Positions 8,670-18,738 of a stretch of 64,000 bases of DNA are shown one piece after another. Source of the stretch: Flavobacterium sp. ACN6 (GTDB taxonomy: Bacteria > Bacteroidota > Bacteroidia > Flavobacteriales > Flavobacteriaceae). Numbering within the stretch: position 1 is the first letter of the stretch; the number at the start of each line of letters is the position of its first letter. The DNA lies in the NCBI RefSeq assembly GCF_002304005.1, contig NZ_MRCQ01000002.1, positions 248,001-312,000 on the forward strand. Direction: 5' to 3'. The notes beneath the pieces are model-generated. The model did not search any database. It was not told the DNA's origin and saw nothing but the letters and a program-made list of their open reading frames with translations. A program made the position numbers and the translations under genes.

Positions 8670-9401
8670 ATGAAAAACGATATTATTTTTAATTTACTAG
8701 ATGTGCATCAGCGTATTGAAAATGCGTGCAGAATTTCGGGAAGAAATCCGGAAGAGGTACAGCTTTTACTGGCAACAAAAACAGTTCCTGCAGAAAAAAT
8801 TAAAATTGCGATAGAAGCTGGTGAAACTTTAATGGGCGAAAATAAAATGCAAGAATTGCGGGACAAAGATTTTGAATTGAAAAACCTTCCTGTTGAACGC
8901 CATTTTATTGGACATCTTCAAACAAATAAAGTAAAAGATGTTTTGAAATATGTAAGCTGTATTCAATCTCTTGACCATTTAAATCTGGCTGATGAATTAC
9001 ACAAACAACTCCAAAATCAGAATAGAAAACTAGACGTTTTTGTACAGTTAAATACTTCATATGAAGAAAGTAAATTTGGCTTACCGCCGGAAGATGTTTT
9101 GTCTTTCATCAAAAAAATAAAAACCTACGAAACCTTAAATATCAAAGGTTTAATGACAATTGGATTACTCGATGTTGAAAAAGAAAAAATGATTCCGTCT
9201 TTAAGACTTTTAAAAACAATTCGAGACGAAATTTATACTGAAGGAATTGATGGCTTATCGAATTTAAAACTTTCAATGGGAATGTCTCAGGATTTAGAAC
9301 TTGCCATTGCAGAAGGCTCAAACATGGTTAGAGTTGGAACTTCTATATTCGGAAACCGCTTTTTAGGAAAAGAAATCTGGAATGAAAACATTTCAGAATA
9401 A
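8670..9401 (+). CDS. YggS/PROSC family PLP homeostasis protein
   Basis: 243 residues, the family's usual length. It has the alanine-racemase-like TIM barrel features of the group: LLLATKTVPAEK with Lys37 as the PLP-binding lysine, HFIGHLQTNKVKDV, and the phosphate-binding SMGMSQD followed by VRVGTSIFG. YggS proteins bind PLP without known catalysis and buffer the vitamin B6 pool. The CTGGA boxes upstream and the MocR gene 0.6 kb away point to PLP-responsive control. Confidence 0.93.
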   Translation: MKNDIIFNLLDVHQRIENACRISGRNPEEVQLLLATKTVPAEKIKIAIEAGETLMGENKMQELRDKDFELKNLPVERHFIGHLQTNKVKDVLKYVSCIQSLDHLNLADELHKQLQNQNRKLDVFVQLNTSYEESKFGLPPEDVLSFIKKIKTYETLNIKGLMTIGLLDVEKEKMIPSLRLLKTIRDEIYTEGIDGLSNLKLSMGMSQDLELAIAEGSNMVRVGTSIFGNRFLGKEIWNENISE

Positions 9402-9471
9402 AACTTAATTTTGCAGCAAATTTAAAGAAAGTGCGTTTGTGGCTTTGACAAAAAGATTTTTTTTCAGCAAC

Positions 9472-9504
9472 AAGAGATTTACACGCAAAGGCGCAGAGAC
9501 GCTA
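9472..9504. repeat. Dispersed intergenic motif
   Basis: AGATTTACACGCAAAG followed by GCGCAGAGACGC. It shares its core with one arm of the hairpin at 8064-8169 and looks like a fragment of a dispersed flavobacterial element. No coding capacity. Confidence 0.4.
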
Positions 9505-9559
9505 AAATTTTGCACTTAAATTTAAAGATTAAAAAAGAAACTAAAAAGAGTTAGATAGA

Positions 9560-10264
9560 ATGAACCTGAATGATCTTACGGTAATTGATACCGAAAAAAT
9601 TGCTTTAGATGATTTATTTTTTAGCACTGAAAATAAATCGGCGCTTCTTCAGATTATAAAAGAGCATCAATATATTGAGGAATTAAACAAATACAATCTT
9701 AAAGTTGATAATAAAATTTTACTGCACGGAAGTTCAGGCTGTGGTAAAACTACTACTGCAAAAGCGATTGCCAATACTTTAAATAAAAAGATTATAATTG
9801 TAAACCTCAGCACGGTAATCGATGCGAGAATTGGGGAAACTTCTAAAAATTTAAAAGCAATTTTTGACAAAGCAATTCGCGAAAGAGCGGTTTTGTTTCT
9901 GGATGAGTTTGACCAGATTGGTAAAAGCCGTGACAGCGACGATAAAGATGTTGGCGAAATGAGACGTTTGGTCAATACGATCATTCAGCTTTTTGATTAT
10001 TTCCCTTCTGATAGTTTAGTAATTTGTGCTACCAATCATTACGAAATTATTGACAGCGCTTTACTAAGAAGATTTCAGCTTCGTTTAAAATATGAAATGC
10101 CGGCAGAAAACCAGCTGGATATTTATTACGATAAAATTGTAAGTCAGTTTCCTGTTCAGTATAAAAATATCGAGCGACGTTACTCTATTTCCTATGCCGA
10201 GGCTTTAGACTATATTCATACGACAATGAAAAAGCAGATTATTGCCACTTTAGAATCAAAATAA
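9560..10264 (+). CDS. AAA+ ATPase, single-domain
   Basis: 234 residues. A complete AAA core is visible: Walker A GSSGCGKTT (about 57-65), Walker B VLFLDEFD (about 112-119), sensor-1 ICATNHYE and the second-region arginines SALLRRFQLRL. The lid is short and there is no membrane segment or partner domain, so the substrate-recognition part is either minimal or supplied by another protein. It resembles stand-alone AAA proteins of the FtsH/spastin-like or toxin-associated group; the precise role is unknown. It is monocistronic, ending at the terminator at 10266-10294. Confidence 0.85.
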   Translation: MNLNDLTVIDTEKIALDDLFFSTENKSALLQIIKEHQYIEELNKYNLKVDNKILLHGSSGCGKTTTAKAIANTLNKKIIIVNLSTVIDARIGETSKNLKAIFDKAIRERAVLFLDEFDQIGKSRDSDDKDVGEMRRLVNTIIQLFDYFPSDSLVICATNHYEIIDSALLRRFQLRLKYEMPAENQLDIYYDKIVSQFPVQYKNIERRYSISYAEALDYIHTTMKKQIIATLESK

Positions 10265-10265
10265 A

Positions 10266-10294
10266 AAACCCGTTGTAAAAATTACAACGGGTTT
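10266..10294. terminator. Intrinsic terminator, bidirectional
   Basis: A perfect 13-bp stem (AAACCCGTTGTAA reading inward on each side) with a three-base AAA loop, placed just after the AAA+ gene and before the convergent glycosyltransferase gene. Confidence 0.85.
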
Positions 10295-10342
10295 GTTCAC
10301 TTGGGTGGAGTTTTTATAGTGAAATAAAATAGTGTACGAAAT

Positions 10343-11788
10343 TTATAAACCTCTTGTCAGCCATCCTCTTTTGCTCGCTGTTGCTATCGCATAAGGTGCA
10401 ATCCAGAATAAACTGAAAGTGTAGAAAAGACTGTATGAATATGCCCAGAAAGATTCTGCCAAAGTATATCTTTTAGCATAAAACAGCATTGAGAAACTTG
10501 AGAAAAGCAAGATTGCCAATAATGTTGAACTTAAAAATAATACTGGGTGAACTGCAATAAAGAACAACATAAATAATAAGAACGGATATGTCATTAAAAT
10601 TTTAAAAGACTGATTTAAAAAGAAAAGTCTTGCTCCAAATTTTGATTCTTTTCTAAAATCTTTAAATGCATATTTAGCCATCATCAGATTTTCACGAACA
10701 TTACTTCTGCTCCATCTGATAAACATTTTGTATAAACCTTTGTAATCTTCTGGAACGTTTGTCAATACAACTGCATTTCTTTGAAACAATACATGGAAAC
10801 CTTGTTTCAAGATCATATTAGTCATTGCTCTATCTTCTCCAATATCTGAAGGCTGTCCCATAAAAGTTTGATTGATCCATTCTGGAAGACAATTAAATAC
10901 TGCATCTCTTCTGTAAGCTGCTAAAGCTCCTGGAGTACACAATACAGAGCCTGCCTGACTTTCTGCAGAACGTTGGAACTCAAAGCTCATTACAAAACTT
11001 ACATTCAGCATTTTTGGTAAAATCGCTTTTTTGTTGTTTAAAACCTGAACGTTTCCTGCAACGGCACCACATTTTTTGTTTACAACAAATGGGCTCACTA
11101 AGTTTCTAAGAGTATCTTTTTTAACAATAGAATCACTATCTACAGTTACAAAAATTTCACCTGTACCTAATTTAAATCCTCTGTATAGTGCGTGACGTTT
11201 TCCTTGGTTTTTAGGCTGTTGAAAGATAGTTACACGATCTCCCAATTTTGCTTTAGCTTCTTGCATCCAATACCAAGTATCATCTTTACTTCCATCATCA
11301 ATAGCCAAAAGCTGTAATTTTTCTGCTGGATAATCACTGTCTGCAAGACTTAATAAAGTATCCCAAACTAATTTTCCTTCATTATAAGCCGGAACGATGA
11401 TTGTACAAGTTGGCAGTAAATCGTCTGAAACAGATGGAATTGGCTTGTATTTTAAATACATGAAAGAACTATACAAGAACACTCCAGATTGATACAGAAA
11501 TAAAATTGTAGTTACAATTAAAAATGGGAATCCCCATGTTGAAGCAATTCTTTCAAAATGAAATTGCTCAAAATCTTCTTGTAATAGATATACTAAATAT
11601 CCTCCTGCAATCATTAATAAAAATGTTCCAATAAGAACTGCCAGTCCAAATGGACTTGTTGGTCTTTCTACATGTACTTTTTGTGATTTTTCTTTAGTTC
11701 CAAAAAAAGAACTGTTTAATGCTTTTTCGCTGATAGCCGAACTTCTGTTCGAGTAAAATTGTTCTGAGATAATTGTTTCGCTTTCCAT
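10343..11788 (-). CDS. Family 2 glycosyltransferase, hyaluronan/N-acetylglucosaminyl synthase type
   Basis: 481 residues. Two N-terminal membrane segments (about 48-70 and 85-105), a cytosolic GT2 domain with IDDGSKDDT, VTVDSDS for UDP-sugar and metal binding, GEDRAMTN as catalytic base region and IRWSRSN in the place of the Q-x-x-R-W motif, then three or four C-terminal membrane helices. This is the layout of processive synthases (HasA, NodC, IcaA-like) that polymerise and extrude a polysaccharide. The QxxRW motif reads xIRWS, so Gln is missing. No deacetylase or export partner lies nearby, and the polymer made is unknown. Confidence 0.88.
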   Translation of the reverse strand: MESETIISEQFYSNRSSAISEKALNSSFFGTKEKSQKVHVERPTSPFGLAVLIGTFLLMIAGGYLVYLLQEDFEQFHFERIASTWGFPFLIVTTILFLYQSGVFLYSSFMYLKYKPIPSVSDDLLPTCTIIVPAYNEGKLVWDTLLSLADSDYPAEKLQLLAIDDGSKDDTWYWMQEAKAKLGDRVTIFQQPKNQGKRHALYRGFKLGTGEIFVTVDSDSIVKKDTLRNLVSPFVVNKKCGAVAGNVQVLNNKKAILPKMLNVSFVMSFEFQRSAESQAGSVLCTPGALAAYRRDAVFNCLPEWINQTFMGQPSDIGEDRAMTNMILKQGFHVLFQRNAVVLTNVPEDYKGLYKMFIRWSRSNVRENLMMAKYAFKDFRKESKFGARLFFLNQSFKILMTYPFLLFMLFFIAVHPVLFLSSTLLAILLFSSFSMLFYAKRYTLAESFWAYSYSLFYTFSLFWIAPYAIATASKRGWLTRGL

Positions 11789-12315
11789 GCTTATACCTGT
11801 TTGATTTCTTTAATATGGCTTTTAGCAAAATCTTTTCTTCTTAATTTATTTGAAACTCGTATGGGTGAGAAACAATTAAAACAAACGCATCAAAGATTTT
11901 GACATAAACACAATTTGCAAGCGCCGTGCCAATACAGTTTAAAACTGGTGTAGAGGCATTTAGCAAAAACAGGCCAAAAAATAGTGTGTAATTATTTTAC
12001 ACTTTGTGCATATAGTATACAGTAAAAATGTAAAAATCGTGTTTACAATGCTTGATTTTAAAAGGGGTCGAAGAGTATATTGTTCCCTTATCTTTAAAAT
12101 TTCTTTTTTTTTAGAATAGAAAAAGAAATTGATTTAAAAAATTGTTTTGAGTCAAACAATTTCACAATAATAATAACGCAGAATTTTGAAAAAAATTGCA
12201 ACTATTTATTTTTTTACTTCTTAAAAAAAACATTCTTGCTAAAAAAACAGGAATTCTTACTTAAAAATGTTAAATTTATCCAATATAATAACCTAAATTT
12301 TAGGAGAGTAAAACA
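11789..12315. other. Long AT-rich intergenic region between divergent genes
   Basis: 527 bases without a credible gene. It should hold promoters for the glycosyltransferase (left) and the response regulator (right). Long A and T runs occur at about 12100-12260. The only clear signal is AGGAGA at 12302-12307, a Shine-Dalgarno-like sequence nine bases before the response regulator ATG, which is unusual in this genome. Confidence 0.5.
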
Positions 12316-12762
12316 ATGAATACAAAGCATTACAATCTTTTGTTAGCTGATGATGATGAAGATGACTGCGATTTTTTTAAAGAAGCCCTCGATGAAATTC
12401 CCATTGAGACCGACCTTGCAATGGTACACGACGGAGTTCAGTTAATGGATTATTTAAAAAAGATTAAATTTAAACTTCCTGATGTTCTTTTCCTTGATTT
12501 AAATATGCCTAGAAAAAATGGTCTAGAATGTCTGGCAGAAATCAAAAATGATGAAAAACTAAAAGAACTTCCTATTATAATTTTCTCCACTTCTCTAGAC
12601 AGTGAAATTGTAAATAATTTATATAAAAAAGGCGCTTCATTTTATATTCGAAAACCTGGTGATTTTTCTAAACTAAAAAGAGTTATTGAAAACGCACTAA
12701 GAAGCGCATCTGAAAATAATTTCAAACAGCCCGAAAGAGCTCATTTTATACTGCAACCCTAA
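12316..12762 (+). CDS. Single-domain response regulator (CheY-like receiver)
   Basis: 148 residues, receiver domain only. The acidic cluster ADDDEDD (about 11-17), the phospho-acceptor Asp in VLFLDLNMPRKNG (near residue 61), Thr/Ser in FSTSLD and Lys in IRKPGDF are all present. This is the group of stand-alone receivers found beside phytochrome-type and multi-PAS kinases in Bacteroidota. A Shine-Dalgarno sequence AGGAGA precedes it. The kinase gene starts 13 bases after its stop, so the two form a two-component pair; the absence of an output domain means signalling goes on by protein contact or phosphorelay. Confidence 0.92.
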   Translation: MNTKHYNLLLADDDEDDCDFFKEALDEIPIETDLAMVHDGVQLMDYLKKIKFKLPDVLFLDLNMPRKNGLECLAEIKNDEKLKELPIIIFSTSLDSEIVNNLYKKGASFYIRKPGDFSKLKRVIENALRSASENNFKQPERAHFILQP

Positions 12763-12775
12763 AATCTTCTTTGGA

Positions 12776-15700
12776 ATGAACCGCAAAAAAAAGGAACATT
12801 ATTTTCTGTCCCAAGGAGGAGAAATGGGCGATTTAATTCGCGATGCAGCTTGGAGTAAAACGTCTTTGGGAGATCCAGAAAAATGGCCTCAGAGTTTAAA
12901 AACGATGACCGCCATGATGCTCAGCAATCCGTTTGGAATGTATATTGCGTGGGGGAAAGATCATATACAATTGTATAATGATGCATTTCGTCCAATTCTT
13001 GGTGCTTCCAAACATCCTAATGCATTAGGAAGAAGTTCGCAGGAGACATTTGCAGAGATTTGGGACACCATTGGTCCTATGTTCGCAGATGTAATGAAAG
13101 GAAAAGCGGTTAGTTTTCCTGACTTCAAAGTGCCTCTTTATCGAAATGGATATGAAGAAGATTGTTTTTTTGATTTTTCGTACAGTCCAATAAGAATAGA
13201 GGATGGATCAATTGGCGGCATTCTCGTTACCGTTATCGAAACTACAGAAAAAAAGATTGTTGCCGATGCTTTGCAGGAAAGTAATGCGCGGTTTATCAAA
13301 AATATTATGCAGGCTCCTGTTGCGATGTGTATTTTTAGAGGAGAAAATTATATCGTTGAAATTGCGAACCAGCAAATGCTAGAACTTTGGAGCACTAAAG
13401 CAGAAAAAATAATCAACAAACCTATTTTTGAAGAACTGCCTGAGTTAAAAAAGCAAGGTCTTGACGAAATTCTCCGCAGTGTTTTCAGCAATGGAAAAAA
13501 AATTACAACCGACGAGCTCTTTGTTCAACTAAATCGAAATGGACAAACAGAAAACACCTATATCAATTTTGTTTACGAACCTTTAAGAGAAACAGACGGA
13601 ACCATTTCTGGTGTTGCTGCGATTGCAACTGAAGTAACCGCACAGGTCTTAGCCCGCTCGAAAGTAGAAGAAAGCGAACAAAAAATTCGTCAATTGGTCG
13701 AAAATGCGCCTTTTCCAATTGCTGTTTATGCAGGAAAAGAAATGCGTATTGAACTTGCCAACGAATCGATTATAAAAATCTGGGGAAAAGGTCCAGATGT
13801 AATCGGAAAAACATATAAAGAAATTCTTCCCGAATTACACAATCAGTCTATTTTTGAACAAGTTGCTACCGTTTTTGAAACTGGAGAATCTTTTCATTCC
13901 AGAAACAGCCGAGTTGATATTGTAGTCGACAATTTATTACAGCCTTTCTATTTCAATTACAGTTTTACGCCTTTGTATGATGTAAATGGAAAAATCTACG
14001 GCGTAATGAATACCGCTGCAGATTTAACAGATTTATATTCGGCCACACAAAAAATAGAAGAAAATGAACAAAATCTAAGCAGTATGGTGCTGCAGGCGCC
14101 AATTGGAATTTGTTTAATTGATGCCGATACTTTGATATGTGAAATCGTAAACGATAGTTTTGTCGAAGTTGCAGGAAAACCTTATGGCGACATTGCAGGA
14201 AAGCACTATTGGGAAAGTTTTGCCGAGGTAAAATCTTTTTATGAAAAAGAACTGAAAAGAGTAATTGATGAAGGTGTTCCGTTTTATGCCAATGAAGTAG
14301 AAATGGAACTTATCAGGCATGGAAAAAAAGAAAAAATATACGTCACTTTTGTCTATTCACCATTAAAGAATATAGATGGTAAAGTCACCAAAATAGCCAT
14401 TTGGGTTGTAGATAATACGCCACAAGTCATTATCAGACAAGAAATCGAAGAAGCGGATAAACGTTTTAGAAATACCGTTAAACAAGCTCCTGTTGGAATT
14501 ACAATTTTACGCGGCCGCAACCATGTGGTAGAAATGGCCAACGAAGCTTACTTAAAACTAGTCGCCCGCGAAGAAAATACTTTTGTGGGCAGACCGCTGT
14601 TTGACTCGCTCCCAGAAGTAAAAGATACAGTCAGTGATCTTTTAGATAATGTTCTCAATACAGGTATTCCCTATCACGGAAACGAAATGCCTATTCCTTT
14701 AAACAGGTATGGAGAACAAGGAATTTTCTATTTTGATTTCCTTTATCATCCGCTAAAAGAAGAAAATGGCGAGATTACGGGTATTATTGTAACTGTAACA
14801 GAAGTCACCGAACAGGTTGAAAGCCGTAAGCAGATAGAACTAAGCGAAGACCGTCTTAAAATTGTAGTTGAAGCTAGTGAATTGGGTACTTGGGAATTGA
14901 ATGTTAAAACCAGATTCCCCATCTATTCTAAAAGATATCTCGAAGTTATTGGTGGTTACACAGAAGATGTTACGCTTACACATGAGGAATTACTGGCTCA
15001 TCTTCATCCCGATGATATGCATATTCGAAATAAAGCATTTAAGGATGCCTTAACTTCTGGTCTGCTCCATTATGAAGCGAGAGTAATTTGGAAAGACCAA
15101 TCAATACACTGGGTTGAAGGAAAAGGCAAGGTTTTTTATGATGAAAATCATGAAGCCGAAAAACTCATTGGAACCGTAAGAGATATTACAGAAGAAAAAA
15201 ATTACAAGCAGCAAATTGAAGAAAGCGAAAAAAAATTACGCAATCTGATCATGCAGTCGCCTGTTCCGAAAGCCATTTTGCGAGGAGACGATTTTGTAAT
15301 AGAAATGGCCAATCTGGCTCTTCTTAATAATATTTGGAAGAAGAACGAAAAGGCTGTTCACGGAGAGAATATTTTAGAATTATTTCCAGAACTTAAACAA
15401 CAGAAATATGCAGCATTATTAAAAGAAGTGTATGAGTCTGGAACAACATATTCTGAATCTGAATCGCTTTTATTTATCAGCGACAGAGATTCTGTCAATG
15501 AATTTTATGTTGATTTTGAATTTGCACCGCTCCGCGAAAGCAATAATGCCATTTCTGGAATTAGATTGACCCTTATCGACGTTACAGAAAAAGTAGAAGC
15601 CAGAAAAAAAATCGAAGAAAGCGAGAAAAGATTCCGCTCATTAACAGAAAGTATTCCGCAGTTAATCTGGGAAACAGATGCAGAAGGAAATCCGCTTTTT

Positions 15701-17185
15701 ACATCTGCAAAATGGCTGGAATACACTGGATTTGAACCGCAGCATGAGAAATCCTGGCAAGAGATGATTCATCCAGATGATTTTGATGAAAACATGAAAA
15801 TATGGAAACATGCCCTTTCAACTGGAGAACTCTACCGCTCTGATGTGCGAATGCGAAGAAAAGACGGATCCTACAGATGGCATACTGCTATTGGCGAACC
15901 GATATATAATTTGGATAATGAAATTATAAAATGGGTGGGCGCTTTTACTGATATTCATACCGAGAAAGCATTTACGCACGAGCTCGAACAACAGGTTACA
16001 GCCCGAACAAAAGAATTAATCCAGATGAATGAATCACTCCAAAAAAGTGAAGAACGTTATCATTTAATGGTAGAAGAAGTTCAAGAATATTCCATTTTAT
16101 ATTTAAATCCAGAAGGAATTGTTGAAAACTGGAACGTTGGAGCCGAAAAGATAAAAGGTTATAAAGCAGATGAAATTGTTGGAAAATATTTTGCTGTTTT
16201 TTATACTCAGGAGGATCAGAAAAATGATCTGCCGCAAAAGCTATTGGAAATTGCCCGAGAAAAAGGAAAGGCGATTCATGAAGGATGGCGTGCCAGAAAA
16301 AACGGAAATTTATTTTGGGCCAGTGTCGTTATTACAGCTGTTCATAATAAACAAGGTGATATTATTGGTTTTTCTAAGGTAACGCACGATCTAACAGAGA
16401 AAAAAAGAGCCGATGATACTTTAAAAATGAATGCCTTAGAATTGGAGCAAAAGAATAATGAACTGGAAGAAATGAATAAAGAACTTCAGTCCTTTGCTTA
16501 TATTTCCAGTCATGATTTACAGGAACCGCTTCGTAAAATTCAGACTTTTGCTTCTCAGATTATGGAGAAAGAATCGGAGAATTTATCGGAAGGCGGTAAA
16601 GATAAATTTAAAAGAATGCAAAACGCAGCACAGCGTATGCAGACTTTGATAAATGATCTACTTGCTTATTCGCGAACGAATGTGCAGGAACGTGTATTCG
16701 AGAAAACAGATTTTTCTAAAATAATTGAAGAATTAAAAGAAGATCTCAAGGAAGAATTGGAACAAAAAAGTGCTGTTATTGAAATGCAGCAGACATCGGA
16801 AGTTGATATTATTCCGTTTCAATTCAAACAATTATTATACAATTTGATCAGTAATTCATTGAAGTTTTCAAATCCCGAAACTCCAACCGTTATTACAATA
16901 AAAAGCGAAATTTCAACAGGTGAAAATTTAGATAATGAGAAACTAATTCCAGCTAAAAAATACTGTCATATCAAAGTTTCGGACAATGGAATTGGTTTTG
17001 ATCCTCAATACAACAAGAAAATATTTGAAGTTTTCCAGCGCTTACATGGCCGCGATCGTTACAATGGAACCGGAATAGGACTTGCAATTGTGAAAAAAAT
17101 TGTAGAAAATCACAACGGAATCATCACTGCTTCAGGCATCCTAAATGGAGGTGCTTCTTTTGATATTTATATTCCAGTCAGTTAA
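12776..17185 (+). CDS. Giant multi-PAS sensor histidine kinase
   Basis: 1469 residues with no membrane segment, so a soluble sensor. About nine PAS-type domains of roughly 130 residues follow one another; each internal linker ends with an ITEVTEQV-like helix. Two are of the PAS_3 type (HPDDMHIR near 745, HPDDFDEN near 1000). A short coiled coil precedes the dimerisation domain with phospho-acceptor His1246 (SSHDLQEPLRK), then the ATPase domain with NLISNSLKFSN, DNGIGFD and GTGIGLAIV. It forms an operon with the receiver gene 13 bases upstream. Several of the middle PAS units resemble each other closely, which suggests internal duplication. The ligand is unknown. Confidence 0.93.
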   Translation: MNRKKKEHYFLSQGGEMGDLIRDAAWSKTSLGDPEKWPQSLKTMTAMMLSNPFGMYIAWGKDHIQLYNDAFRPILGASKHPNALGRSSQETFAEIWDTIGPMFADVMKGKAVSFPDFKVPLYRNGYEEDCFFDFSYSPIRIEDGSIGGILVTVIETTEKKIVADALQESNARFIKNIMQAPVAMCIFRGENYIVEIANQQMLELWSTKAEKIINKPIFEELPELKKQGLDEILRSVFSNGKKITTDELFVQLNRNGQTENTYINFVYEPLRETDGTISGVAAIATEVTAQVLARSKVEESEQKIRQLVENAPFPIAVYAGKEMRIELANESIIKIWGKGPDVIGKTYKEILPELHNQSIFEQVATVFETGESFHSRNSRVDIVVDNLLQPFYFNYSFTPLYDVNGKIYGVMNTAADLTDLYSATQKIEENEQNLSSMVLQAPIGICLIDADTLICEIVNDSFVEVAGKPYGDIAGKHYWESFAEVKSFYEKELKRVIDEGVPFYANEVEMELIRHGKKEKIYVTFVYSPLKNIDGKVTKIAIWVVDNTPQVIIRQEIEEADKRFRNTVKQAPVGITILRGRNHVVEMANEAYLKLVAREENTFVGRPLFDSLPEVKDTVSDLLDNVLNTGIPYHGNEMPIPLNRYGEQGIFYFDFLYHPLKEENGEITGIIVTVTEVTEQVESRKQIELSEDRLKIVVEASELGTWELNVKTRFPIYSKRYLEVIGGYTEDVTLTHEELLAHLHPDDMHIRNKAFKDALTSGLLHYEARVIWKDQSIHWVEGKGKVFYDENHEAEKLIGTVRDITEEKNYKQQIEESEKKLRNLIMQSPVPKAILRGDDFVIEMANLALLNNIWKKNEKAVHGENILELFPELKQQKYAALLKEVYESGTTYSESESLLFISDRDSVNEFYVDFEFAPLRESNNAISGIRLTLIDVTEKVEARKKIEESEKRFRSLTESIPQLIWETDAEGNPLFTSAKWLEYTGFEPQHEKSWQEMIHPDDFDENMKIWKHALSTGELYRSDVRMRRKDGSYRWHTAIGEPIYNLDNEIIKWVGAFTDIHTEKAFTHELEQQVTARTKELIQMNESLQKSEERYHLMVEEVQEYSILYLNPEGIVENWNVGAEKIKGYKADEIVGKYFAVFYTQEDQKNDLPQKLLEIAREKGKAIHEGWRARKNGNLFWASVVITAVHNKQGDIIGFSKVTHDLTEKKRADDTLKMNALELEQKNNELEEMNKELQSFAYISSHDLQEPLRKIQTFASQIMEKESENLSEGGKDKFKRMQNAAQRMQTLINDLLAYSRTNVQERVFEKTDFSKIIEELKEDLKEELEQKSAVIEMQQTSEVDIIPFQFKQLLYNLISNSLKFSNPETPTVITIKSEISTGENLDNEKLIPAKKYCHIKVSDNGIGFDPQYNKKIFEVFQRLHGRDRYNGTGIGLAIVKKIVENHNGIITASGILNGGASFDIYIPVS

Positions 17186-17210
17186 AATTTCAAATATAAT
17201 TCATAAAAAA

Positions 17211-17245
17211 AACGGAAATAACTTTAAAGCTATTTCCGTTTTTCA
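17211..17245. terminator. Bidirectional terminator
   Basis: AACGGAAATA and TATTTCCGTT form a 10-bp stem around an inner CTTTAAAG palindrome, with A-rich and T-rich flanks, between the convergent kinase and lipoprotein genes. Confidence 0.8.
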
Positions 17246-17262
17246 GTTTAAAAGTAAACCAA

Positions 17263-17679
17263 TTATCTAGTATAAACAGTAATTAAACCAGTTGTTTTAT
17301 CTTTTAATTTAAGTTCTTTATTCGTAAGGTTCATAATATCACTAGTTGTAGTAACACCTCCAATAGTAACAGTTAAATCATTATGAGATCTTACATAAGT
17401 TCCAGTAGTTTCTACCAATGCACAATTACTTCCATCATAATCACCGTACACTGCCGAATTACTTAATCTTAGATCTAAATAATCTCTAGTACATCCTGGT
17501 GCGTTTTCTATAGCGTCAATTAATACTTCTTCAGTACCAACCATTGTACCTGTTTTACTTAAATTGTATTTCCCTTGAATTGGAACAATTGTTTCTCCTT
17601 CGTTATCATCACTGCTGCAAGACGTTGCAAACATACCTAAGCCTAAAGCTAATGCGAATAATATTTTTCTACTTTTCAT
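17263..17679 (-). CDS. Lipocalin-like lipoprotein
   Basis: 138 residues. The N-terminus is a lipoprotein signal (ALALGLGMFATSC) with Cys20 followed by SSDDNEGE, an acidic stretch resembling the surface-export signal of Bacteroidota lipoproteins. The body, beginning IQGKYNLSKTGT, is a predicted beta-barrel of the small lipocalin-like type with two further cysteines (GCTRDYL, SNCALVE) that may form a disulfide. Function is unknown. The gene stands alone, ended by the shared terminator. Confidence 0.8.
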   Translation of the reverse strand: MKSRKILFALALGLGMFATSCSSDDNEGETIVPIQGKYNLSKTGTMVGTEEVLIDAIENAPGCTRDYLDLRLSNSAVYGDYDGSNCALVETTGTYVRSHNDLTVTIGGVTTTSDIMNLTNKELKLKDKTTGLITVYTR

Positions 17680-17792
17680 GTCGATTTGTTTTTTTATTGA
17701 ATTAATTTAATAATGCTAAATTAGATCGATATACTTACAAAAAGTTCCATGATTTTGAGATTATTTTACATAAATCGCATTTTAACTGAAAT

Positions 17793-18719
17793 TTATTTTT
17801 TTAGGTATTTTTCCAAAATGTATTTCGTGACAGGTTTCAAAGATCGATTGTTTTCTGGATGCCTGCCATGACCATTAAAAAAGTCAACTCCATTTGCTGT
17901 TTTTGCATACCATATAATAGCATCTCCATTTTTATCAAAACATGGTGTAGTATCACAAACCTCAACCTTTTTTAAGTTTATCAAACTTTCGTCCAATAAT
18001 TCTACGGGCACAGTTAATCCTAAACTATTTACTTTCAAATCACAATCTACAAGCTCATAATGATCTTTGGACCATTGCATGCATTGTTTATTGGGCAAGG
18101 CTAAATAAATAATTAGTGCTAAACCAATAATAACCGATGCAATTGCTATATATCTTAATTTATAGGGTTTTGGTTTATCAGCTATAGGATCATTATTTGA
18201 TTTTGATCCAGATTCTTGTTCTAATTCGGGTTCTGTTTTAACATCTTCATCAGCAATTTCTGATTCTGGAAGGCTTTCACTTACAGCCTCTTCCATTACA
18301 TTTGAAAAATTATTTATTGGATATTCAGCAACAACTTCTTTTTTCATTTCTTTCAATCTGTAATTAGCAAAAGGTCTTGGTTGAAAATCTACTAAAATTG
18401 CCGCTAATTCGACAGTAGTAATATTTGCAGGCTTTTTCTCCCCTTTATAAAACCAGCCCACTTTTCGAAACTTATCCGTGTACTTAGTTGAAGTATCTTC
18501 CTCTGAAGTAAATTCAGTTCTAAAGAAATTACGATATATTGTTAAATCATCAGTTTTAGGATTTGAACTAAAAATTTCCCAACACAAATCCCTTAGAAGT
18601 GCTTGCGAAGGATTATTTAGATAATGTGAGTACTTGCCTTCTACTTTTTCAATTCTAAATTTATTTCTAATAGCTTCTTTATAATCATTTTCGATTTTTT
18701 CTAGAGTATTTTTTTCCAT
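17793..18719 (-). CDS. Hypothetical single-pass membrane protein
   Basis: 308 residues, family not recognised. The N-terminal 190 residues are hydrophilic and charged, ending in an acidic Glu/Ser-rich linker (about 140-190). One membrane helix follows (YIAIASVIIGLALIIYLAL, about 197-217). The last 90 residues hold four cysteines, including CMQWSKDHYELVDC and CDTTPC. The topology, with a cytosolic head and a disulfide-capable outer domain, recalls transmembrane signalling or anchor proteins. It is divergent from the structured-RNA module at 18.8 kb and shares a 130-base promoter region with it, so a functional link is possible but unproven. Confidence 0.72.
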   Translation of the reverse strand: MEKNTLEKIENDYKEAIRNKFRIEKVEGKYSHYLNNPSQALLRDLCWEIFSSNPKTDDLTIYRNFFRTEFTSEEDTSTKYTDKFRKVGWFYKGEKKPANITTVELAAILVDFQPRPFANYRLKEMKKEVVAEYPINNFSNVMEEAVSESLPESEIADEDVKTEPELEQESGSKSNNDPIADKPKPYKLRYIAIASVIIGLALIIYLALPNKQCMQWSKDHYELVDCDLKVNSLGLTVPVELLDESLINLKKVEVCDTTPCFDKNGDAIIWYAKTANGVDFFNGHGRHPENNRSLKPVTKYILEKYLKK

Positions 18720-18738
18720 AAGCCTTTACTTTTTTACT

